The notes below the pieces were generated by a model. That model was not told the origin of the DNA, ran no database searches, and saw only the letters and a list, made by a program, of their open reading frames with translations. Positions 6,022 through 11,160 of a stretch of DNA of 11,160 bases are shown here, piece by piece. The position numbers and the translations under genes are program-made. This stretch comes from Peptococcaceae bacterium UBA3933 (lineage in GTDB: Bacteria; Bacillota; Peptococcia; Peptococcales; BICA1-8): the NCBI GenBank assembly GCA_002385805.1, contig DGEF01000018.1, positions 4,743 to 15,902 on the forward strand, in the 5' to 3' direction. Position 1 is the first letter of the stretch; every line of letters starts with the position of its first letter.

Positions 6022-6022
6022 A

Positions 6023-6826
6023 ATGGAAAAAGTACGTTTGGACATAGCTATGGTTCAACAGGGGATTGTGGAAAGCCGAGAAAAAGCCAAGGCTTTAATT
6101 ATGGCCGGGAAAGTATTAGTCAATGGGAAAAAGATAGAAAAAGCCGGGACAAACATTAATAAAGAAGCCACTATAACTATAACCGGCCAGGTTTTACCCT
6201 TTGTTAGCAGAGGTGGATTAAAGCTGGAGAAAGCTTTAGAAGTTTTCCCTATTAAACTAAAAGATAGGGTTATGGCGGATATCGGTGCATCTACCGGAGG
6301 GTTTACGGATTGTGCTCTGAAAAAGGGTGTTGGTAAAGTTTATGCCATTGATGTAGGTTATGGCCAATTGGCCTGGCAGCTTCGTAATGATCCGCGGGTA
6401 ATAAATATGGAAAGGACTAATGCCCGGTATCTTAAACCTGAAAATTTTCCAGATAGAATAGACTTGGTAACTATTGATGTATCCTTTATCTCTTTAGAAA
6501 AAATTTTACCGGCGGTATATGAGATCCTTCAAGAACAGGGAGATGTAATTGCTTTAATTAAACCTCAATTTGAGGCCGGTAGGGAAAAAGTCGGTAAAAA
6601 AGGTGTGGTCAAAGACCCCCAGGTACACCTGGAAGTTATTAATAATATTATTGAGATTAGCAAAAAGATAGGTTTTAGTGTTAAGGGTTTAACCAGTTCG
6701 CCTATTAAAGGTCCCGAAGGAAATATTGAATATTTAATTTGGTTAGACAAAACAGGCCATAATAGTGAATTAGAAACGGAAAAGGTGGTATTTGAAGCCG
6801 TTCAACAATTGAATAATAAAGGATAA
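6023..6826 (+). CDS. tlyA: TlyA family 23S (16S) rRNA 2'-O-methyltransferase
   Basis: TlyA-family enzymes 2'-O-methylate ribosomal RNA cytidines (C1920 of 23S and, for the longer type, C1409 of 16S in mycobacteria). The older label haemolysin is not needed to explain the protein. The 267-residue product has an S4 RNA-binding domain (about 4-62: RLDIAMVQQGIVESREKA and VLVNGKK), then an FtsJ/RrmJ-type Rossmann domain. Motif I, ADIGASTGGFTD, is at 85-96, with an acidic D110 in AIDVGYGQL. A K-D-K-E catalytic tetrad fits K67, D152, K180 and E236. The start at 6023 is chosen because AGGAGAAG (6007-6014) lies eight bases upstream and the S4 domain begins at once; an in-frame ATG at 5960 would only add residues inside the dxs frame. 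It is separated from dxs by one base. Whether it acts on one or both rRNA sites cannot be told. Confidence 0.93.
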   Translation: MEKVRLDIAMVQQGIVESREKAKALIMAGKVLVNGKKIEKAGTNINKEATITITGQVLPFVSRGGLKLEKALEVFPIKLKDRVMADIGASTGGFTDCALKKGVGKVYAIDVGYGQLAWQLRNDPRVINMERTNARYLKPENFPDRIDLVTIDVSFISLEKILPAVYEILQEQGDVIALIKPQFEAGREKVGKKGVVKDPQVHLEVINNIIEISKKIGFSVKGLTSSPIKGPEGNIEYLIWLDKTGHNSELETEKVVFEAVQQLNNKG

Positions 6827-6864
6827 AGCCTTCTAAATGTCGAATACCTAGGTGAGGTGAATTT

Positions 6865-7374
6865 ATGATTTTTACCGATTTTCTTATTCTAGGTATTATT
6901 TTAGGAGGCTTATTATTTTATTTCCTTGATAAAAAGATTAACAGGTTAAAAATAAAAAAAAGATTAAGCAAAGCTAAAAAAGCGGAAAAAAATGCAATTA
7001 AATTTTTGGAGGAAAAAGGATATTCCGTTGTAGCAATTCAAGAAAAACAACCTATTGTTGTGTACATTGACGATAAACCTTATCCCAGTCATGTACAGGT
7101 AGATTTTATTGTCAAAAAAGGTGGAAAGAGATATGTTGTAGAAGTGAAAACAGGGCAAAAGACCCGGGCCACTACCGCCCCTGTTCGGCGACAGTTATTA
7201 GAGTATTTTCTGGTTTTTAAGCCTCATGGTATATTATTATTGGATATGGAAAACGGAACGTTAAAAAAAATTGAGTTTCAATGGGGAAACAATTTGTCTT
7301 TATGGACAAAATATTTAGTAACGATTTTTTTAGGACTTTTAGTAGGTATTATATCCTGGTGGTTTTTCAGGTAA
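6865..7374 (+). CDS. Membrane-tethered PD-(D/E)XK nuclease-like protein
   Basis: This 169-residue protein has one hydrophobic helix at each end (about 3-20 and 150-168) and a soluble middle. The first helix is followed by a strongly basic stretch (K23 to K39), placing the middle domain in the cytoplasm. That domain looks like a PD-(D/E)XK fold: E41 in a first helix (AEKNAIKFLEEKGY), then D80 in VQVDFIV, E93-V-K95 in YVVEVKTG, and Q110-x-x-x-Y114 in RRQLLEYF, the accessory motif of RecB/Cas4-like members. YraN-type nucleases share the first motifs but not the two helices. All expected catalytic positions are present, so activity is plausible. GAGGTGA (6854-6860) precedes the ATG. The nadK ribosome binding site overlaps its stop, so it is part of the operon, with recN further downstream. 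Substrate and cellular role are unknown; an inactive DNA- or RNA-binding anchor is also possible. Confidence 0.75.
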   Translation: MIFTDFLILGIILGGLLFYFLDKKINRLKIKKRLSKAKKAEKNAIKFLEEKGYSVVAIQEKQPIVVYIDDKPYPSHVQVDFIVKKGGKRYVVEVKTGQKTRATTAPVRRQLLEYFLVFKPHGILLLDMENGTLKKIEFQWGNNLSLWTKYLVTIFLGLLVGIISWWFFR

Positions 7375-7394
7375 AGGAGGAAACAAAAGTTTAG

Positions 7395-8267
7395 ATGAAA
7401 AAAATTTCTAAAATAGGATTAATCATTAATTTTAACAAGCAGAAACCGATTCAATTAGGGAAAGAGATCATTGAGTGGTTGGAAAAGAAAAAAATTCAAG
7501 TCTTAGCTCCTGAGGAAGATGCCAGGTTTTTAGGTATAAATGCAAAATCCCATAAGGAATTTTGTCAGGAAAGTGATGTAATCTTAGTTCTGGGCGGGGA
7601 CGGAACTTTTTTAAGGGCGGCTCGGTATACGGCCGGTTATGAAAAACCTATTTTAGGTGTCAACCTTGGTTTTTTGGGCTTTTTAACAGAAATTGAAGTA
7701 GGTGAGGTTTATTTTTATCTGGAAAAAATGCTGCAGGGTGATTATAGTGTTGAGGAACGGATGATGTTGTATGCCCGGGTCAGAAGGAATAATCATTGGG
7801 TAGACAGTTTTCATGCCTTAAATGATTTTGTCATCAACAAGGGCTCTTTTGCCCGCTTAATTACTTTGGATGTTTTTTTAGATGATGACTTTGTAGCCTC
7901 CTATTCTTCCGACGGAGTAATAATTGCCACTCCTACAGGTTCAACCGCCTATTCCCTCTCTGCTGGGGGACCTATTATTCATCCGTCTTTAGATGTAGGT
8001 ATTATTACTCCAATCTGCCCTCATTCCCTATATGCACGTCCTATAATTATTTGTCCGGAAAAAATCATAAAAGTTCAAGTCAGAGCAGTTCATGCTGATG
8101 CCATGTTAACCGTTGACGGTCAGTATGGTTTTAAGCTGGAAAACGGAGATGAGGTTTGGATTGAAAAAGCCCACTTTCCCACTCGTTTAATCAGAGTAAA
8201 GGAACGGGATTTCTTTCAGGTAATGAGGGAAAAATTAAAGGCTGACGGAGGAAGTAACTATGATTAA
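7395..8267 (+). CDS. nadK: NAD kinase
   Basis: NAD kinase phosphorylates NAD to NADP using ATP or polyphosphate, setting the cytosolic NADP pool. The 290-residue length is normal. Key motifs are GGDGTFL (67-73), NLGFLGFLTE (90-99), ALND (141-144), a SSDGVIIATPTGSTAYS stretch (171-187) and SAGGP (189-193), all in the expected order. VDGQ near residue 240 matches the C-terminal beta-rich domain. The AAGGAGG at 7374-7380 is unusually far from the ATG (14 bases), but an in-frame stop at 7392 rules out any earlier start. It overlaps the next gene by eight bases. The reductive steps of the MEP pathway consume NADPH, which fits its sharing an operon with dxs (inference). Confidence 0.96.
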   Translation: MKKISKIGLIINFNKQKPIQLGKEIIEWLEKKKIQVLAPEEDARFLGINAKSHKEFCQESDVILVLGGDGTFLRAARYTAGYEKPILGVNLGFLGFLTEIEVGEVYFYLEKMLQGDYSVEERMMLYARVRRNNHWVDSFHALNDFVINKGSFARLITLDVFLDDDFVASYSSDGVIIATPTGSTAYSLSAGGPIIHPSLDVGIITPICPHSLYARPIIICPEKIIKVQVRAVHADAMLTVDGQYGFKLENGDEVWIEKAHFPTRLIRVKERDFFQVMREKLKADGGSNYD

Positions 8268-8856
8268 TATTTTTTCCAGTATAACCTCATTTGCGCATTT
8301 TTTGCTTAGAGATATAGTCCAAGAAGGTGACAAGGTAATTGATGCTACCTGTGGTAACGGTCATGATACTTTGTTTCTGGCTCAGTCGGTAGGTTCTCTA
8401 GGTAAAGTTTTTGCTTTTGATATTCAGGCTACTGCTATTGATAAGACACGTAAACTTCTAGAAGAAAAAGGACTTTTAGACCGGGTCCAACTTTTCCTAA
8501 AAGGTCATGAACATATGAAACAGGAAATTTCCTGTCCCGTTAAAGCGGTTATGTTTAATTTGGGATATCTACCCAACAGTGACCATTCGATAACTACTCT
8601 GCCAACTACAACTGTCCAGGCTATAGATCAGGCTAAAGATTTATTACAAGAAGGGGGACTAATCACAATTTTAATTTATACCGGCCACCCTGGAGGGGAA
8701 TTAGAAAAACAATATATTTATGATTATGTGCAAGCTTTAGATAAAAGAGAATGGGATGTTTTAAAATGGTCCTTTTTAAATCGCAGTGAAACAGCACCTC
8801 AATTAATTGTTTTATCCAGACGGGAGGGAGTTGTACATGAAAAGCAAAAGACATAA
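8260..8856 (+). CDS. mnmM: tRNA (mnm5s2U34) methyltransferase MnmM (YtqB family)
   Basis: This 198-residue class I SAM-dependent methyltransferase belongs to the YtqB family, long annotated as putative rRNA methylase. In Bacillus subtilis YtqB was identified as MnmM, which adds the last methyl group to make 5-methylaminomethyl-2-thiouridine at the tRNA wobble position. Motif I is VIDATCGNGHDT (26-37), the acidic end of strand 2 is D54 in FAFDIQ, the family signature is NLGYLPNSDHSITT (100-113), and YTGHPGGE (140-147) follows. GGAGG (8247-8251) lies eight bases before the ATG, inside nadK; the two frames overlap by eight bases and argR overlaps its 3' end by 20, indicating translational coupling. 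The family assignment is firm; the substrate is carried over from the characterised homologue. Confidence 0.85.
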   Translation: MINIFSSITSFAHFLLRDIVQEGDKVIDATCGNGHDTLFLAQSVGSLGKVFAFDIQATAIDKTRKLLEEKGLLDRVQLFLKGHEHMKQEISCPVKAVMFNLGYLPNSDHSITTLPTTTVQAIDQAKDLLQEGGLITILIYTGHPGGELEKQYIYDYVQALDKREWDVLKWSFLNRSETAPQLIVLSRREGVVHEKQKT

Positions 8857-9283
8857 AAAAATACTGGAATTAATCCAAAAGCAAGTGATAAGCACCCAGG
8901 AAGAATTGGCGATGGCTTTGAGAAAAGAAGGTGTTCGTGTAACCCAAGCTACTGTTTCCCGGGATATAAAAGAATTGGGATTGGTAAAAGTGCCTATTGG
9001 GAAAGACCTGTATAAATACGCTTCTCCCCACGAAGTTACTGTTTCTGAAAGTCGTTTGGCTTTTATGTTAAAAGAATTTGTTTTAAAGTACGACTACAGT
9101 AATAATTTAATTGTTTTAAGAACACCTCCCGGTAATGCCCAAGCGGTAGCTTCTCATCTGGATAATGCTCAGTGGGAAGAGGTTATTGGTACCGTAGCTG
9201 GTGATGATACCATATTACTGGTAATTAAACCGGAGGAGGCAGTTCCCAAAGTTTTGTCCAGAATAGAGAGTTACTTGGAGTAG
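8837..9283 (+). CDS. argR: Arginine repressor ArgR/AhrC
   Basis: ArgR is a hexameric, L-arginine-dependent DNA-binding protein that represses arginine biosynthesis and, in Bacillus, activates catabolism. The 148-residue product has a winged helix N-terminal domain (about 1-65) with the recognition segment TQATVSRDIKELGLVKV (36-52). The C-terminal oligomerisation and arginine-binding domain (about 75-148) shows GNAQAVASHLD (99-109) and GTVAGDDT (118-125), whose aspartates contact arginine. The start at 8837 is set by GGAGG at 8823-8827, nine bases upstream; an earlier in-frame ATG at 8807 lies in the mnmM frame without a good site. It overlaps mnmM by 20 bases, and the recN ribosome binding site follows its stop. 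Placement before recN is standard in Firmicutes. I saw no clear arginine box in this window. Confidence 0.96.
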   Translation: MKSKRHKKILELIQKQVISTQEELAMALRKEGVRVTQATVSRDIKELGLVKVPIGKDLYKYASPHEVTVSESRLAFMLKEFVLKYDYSNNLIVLRTPPGNAQAVASHLDNAQWEEVIGTVAGDDTILLVIKPEEAVPKVLSRIESYLE

Positions 9284-9298
9284 GAGGGTGTTAATTGT

Positions 9299-10966
9299 AT
9301 GCTAATCCAGTTAAGTATCCAGGATTTTGCTTTGATTGATCAGCTCAACATAGAATTTAGTGATGATTTAAATGTTTTAACTGGAGAAACAGGGGCAGGA
9401 AAATCAATCATTATTGATGCGGTTAGTTTACTTTTAGGTGCCCGGGGTCAAAGTGAATTTATTCGCACCGGGAAAGACAAAGCATATATTCAAGGCACAT
9501 TTTTAATACCCCCAGAACATCCCTTAGAAGATGACCTACAGGATACGGGTTTTACCTTAGAAGAAGATAGGTTATTAATATTAGCCAGAGAAATTTCGGC
9601 AAACGGTAGAAATGTTTGTCGGATAAATAATAGAATCGTTACTTTGGCTTTATTTAAAGAAATTGCCGGTCAACTGATAAATATCTATGGTCAGCATGAC
9701 TTTCAGGCTTTATCCCAAGCAGAAAAACACCGGGATATTTTAGACAGTTTGGGTGGGGAAGATTTCCAAAAACATCTCCACGAAGTAGAAGCGGCCTATA
9801 CGCAATGGAAAAAATATGAGCAGGAGTTAAATAAATTAGAAAAGCAATTAGCTAATAAAGTTGAGCGTATTGATTTTTTAAAATTTCAAATAGATGAAAT
9901 TGTTAAAGCTAATTTAAGTGAAAATGAAGATGAAGAAATAAAACAGGAATTGGCCCTTTTAGATAATTGGGAAAAAATTTTTTCCGTAACGGAAGCAAGT
10001 TATGATCTGCTTTATGGTCATGATTCCGCCTACGATAAAATAAGTCAGGTTGTGACCGGTCTTAATGAAATTAAACATTTTGACGGGGAGTTTAACCAGA
10101 TAAAGGATAATCTTGAATCAATTATCTATCAAATCGAAGAAAGTGCCCGTTTTTTAAAAAATTATAGTGAAAAAATGGATTTTCAACCAGAAAGAAAAGA
10201 ATATTTACAAGAAAGAAAATATCTTCTGGATAAATTAAAAAGAAAATATGGGGGAACAATAAAAGAAATCATAGATTTTCAAAAGAAGTCCCAGAAAGAA
10301 TTAGAAGAATTGGAAAACTCGGAAGTTATTTTAGAGGACATTAAGGAAAAAACAGAACAAAGTAAAAAAATATATTTACAGCTGGCCGAAAAGCTTTCCC
10401 AGTTAAGAAAAAATATTGCTCTTAATTTAGAAAAACAAATTATTGAACAATTACAAGAGTTAGCCATGTCCCATACAGTATTTAAAGTTGATTTTAAAAA
10501 AATTGATTATTCAGCTAAAGGCTTTGATAATATTGAATTTTTAATTAGTCCTAATCCGGGAGAACCCTTGAAACCTTTGGCTAAAATTGCTTCCGGTGGG
10601 GAAATGTCCAGAATTATGCTTGCTTTAAAGGTAATTTTGGCAAATAAAGATAATTTAACCACAATTATCTTTGACGAAATTGATTCAGGCATTGGTGGAC
10701 GAATTGTGGTAAAAGTAGCGGAAAAACTGAAAAAGGTTGCCCAAAAGCAGCAGGTAATTTGTGTCACTCACTCTCCGCATATAGCCAACCTTGCCTCTGA
10801 ACATTTTCGGGTTTTAAAAACAATTAAAAATAATAAAACCTTTACCCAAGTAGAAGTTTTAAATGAAGAACAACGGGTAGAAGAGTTGGCCCGCATGTTA
10901 GGCGGAGAAGAAGAAGTAACAAACCAGCATGCCCGTGAAATGCGGAAAAAAGCGAAACAGGGATGA
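9299..10966 (+). CDS. recN: DNA repair protein RecN
   Basis: RecN is an SMC-like ATPase recruited to double-strand breaks, where it tethers DNA ends and assists RecA-mediated repair. The 555-residue length is normal. The head is split: Walker A GETGAGKS (29-36) with IYGQHDFQALS soon after, and the ABC signature ASGGEMSR (431-438) with Walker B IIFDEIDSGIGG (D459, E460) near the C-terminus, followed by CVTHSPHIA. In between lie two charged coiled-coil arms (about 155-230 and 295-385), shorter than those of SMC proteins. AGGAGGGTG overlaps the argR stop codon, and the ATG follows eight bases later. It is the last gene of the run visible here; spoIVB and spo0A often follow but are not within the 194 bases left. 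Confidence 0.97.
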   Translation: MLIQLSIQDFALIDQLNIEFSDDLNVLTGETGAGKSIIIDAVSLLLGARGQSEFIRTGKDKAYIQGTFLIPPEHPLEDDLQDTGFTLEEDRLLILAREISANGRNVCRINNRIVTLALFKEIAGQLINIYGQHDFQALSQAEKHRDILDSLGGEDFQKHLHEVEAAYTQWKKYEQELNKLEKQLANKVERIDFLKFQIDEIVKANLSENEDEEIKQELALLDNWEKIFSVTEASYDLLYGHDSAYDKISQVVTGLNEIKHFDGEFNQIKDNLESIIYQIEESARFLKNYSEKMDFQPERKEYLQERKYLLDKLKRKYGGTIKEIIDFQKKSQKELEELENSEVILEDIKEKTEQSKKIYLQLAEKLSQLRKNIALNLEKQIIEQLQELAMSHTVFKVDFKKIDYSAKGFDNIEFLISPNPGEPLKPLAKIASGGEMSRIMLALKVILANKDNLTTIIFDEIDSGIGGRIVVKVAEKLKKVAQKQQVICVTHSPHIANLASEHFRVLKTIKNNKTFTQVEVLNEEQRVEELARMLGGEEEVTNQHAREMRKKAKQG

Positions 10967-10990
10967 ACACCGATATATTAAGTCTATTAG

Positions 10991-11006
10991 TGGGCGAGTG
11001 GGCGAG
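10991..11006. repeat. Short tandem repeat TGGGCGAG x2
   Basis: TGGGCGAG occurs twice in tandem, following TTAG. It resembles in style the GTGGCTG pair at 7-20 near the other end of the window. Probably low-complexity intergenic sequence. Confidence 0.5.
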
Positions 11007-11025
11007 AATTTTTAATTATTTAACA

Positions 11026-11160
11026 ACGGATGCACGCAGATGAAAACGGATATTTAAAAAACGCAGATTTCCACGGATTTTATCCGCGGGAATCTGCGTT
11101 TATCCATGTTTTAATTAATTTTTAATTAATTATATTTAGTGTCTATCCGTGTATATCCGT
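11026..11160. repeat. Nested inverted-repeat intergenic element, cut by the window end
   Basis: Words of the type ACGGAT and ACGCAGAT recur in both orientations. The core is a hairpin at 11059-11101: arms of 20 bases (11059-11078 and 11082-11101) pair with one G-U and one A-C mismatch around a TTT loop. ACGGAT words on the left and ATCCGT words at the right end suggest an outer inverted repeat continuing past 11160. Two TTAATTAA copies lie at 11111-11118 and 11122-11129. Such GCAGAT/CGGAT repeats are familiar as dispersed intergenic elements in many bacteria. It could also stop transcription after recN, but no T tract directly follows the core hairpin. Confidence 0.65.

Noticed and set aside
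5960..6022. N-terminal extension of tlyA into dxs
   Set aside because: The extra 21 residues come from the alternate frame of the dxs end, while a good ribosome binding site precedes the ATG at 6023 and the S4 domain begins there.
8807..8836. N-terminal extension of argR
   Set aside because: The ATG at 8837 has a GGAGG at proper distance and gives the usual ArgR length; the extension has no support.
11059..11101. Hairpin after recN as a simple Rho-independent terminator
   Set aside because: No T tract directly follows the right arm, and the surrounding inverted words suggest a repeat element instead; termination is possible but not shown.
1..11160. CRISPR array, tRNA genes, transposase or phage genes
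   Set aside because: No regularly spaced direct repeats, no tRNA cloverleaf noticed and no mobile-element protein among the genes.

Overview
The window looks like a chromosomal segment of a low-GC, endospore-forming Firmicute of the Clostridia (Peptococcaceae or Thermoanaerobacterales type; the species cannot be named from this sequence). The reasons are an A+T-rich sequence with strong AGGAGG ribosome binding sites, several TTG starts, a YlmC/YmxH sporulation-family protein, a divergent PAP2 protein, and the block dxs - tlyA - nadK - argR - recN that is typical of sporulating Firmicutes.

The main discovery-type feature lies at about 2864-3462. It is a roughly 600-nt gene-free stretch with its own strong extended -10 promoter, a perfect 12-bp pairing that joins its two ends, and a gene for a four-helix membrane protein immediately downstream. 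I identify it as OLE RNA (ornate, large, extremophilic RNA) followed by oapA, the OLE-associated protein. This is a known but rare class of very large structured bacterial RNA that forms a membrane-bound ribonucleoprotein. The identification rests on size, ends, promoter, partner gene and genome context, not on an alignment.

Layout. Positions 1-258 are non-coding, with short degenerate repeats and a terminator hairpin. Positions 259-1524 (minus strand) encode an exported protein with a copper-amine-oxidase-type stalk domain and a lipoprotein-like (DUF6612-type) domain. Divergent from it come an unknown three-helix membrane protein and a YlmC/YmxH PRC-barrel protein (1668-2272), then a YuiD-like divergent PAP2 membrane protein (2382-2813). 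Next is OLE RNA, then oapA and dxs (both with TTG starts), tlyA, a membrane-tethered PD-(D/E)XK nuclease-like protein, nadK, mnmM (ytqB), argR and recN. These run in one direction with gaps below 40 bases or overlaps, so 2864-10966 is probably one long transcription unit that starts with OLE RNA, possibly with internal promoters I did not detect. The last 190 bases hold nested inverted repeats of an intergenic repeat family and no gene.

How the genes fit together. dxs commits pyruvate and glyceraldehyde 3-phosphate to isoprenoids. The PAP2-type protein just upstream may act on a lipid or isoprenoid phosphate, which is an inference. tlyA and mnmM modify rRNA and tRNA. nadK supplies NADP for the reductive steps. 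argR is a hexameric arginine-responsive repressor. recN and possibly the membrane-tethered nuclease act in DNA maintenance. OLE RNA with OapA is thought to tune membrane or Mg2+ and stress physiology, and its placement at the head of this operon is the recurrent arrangement for this RNA class.
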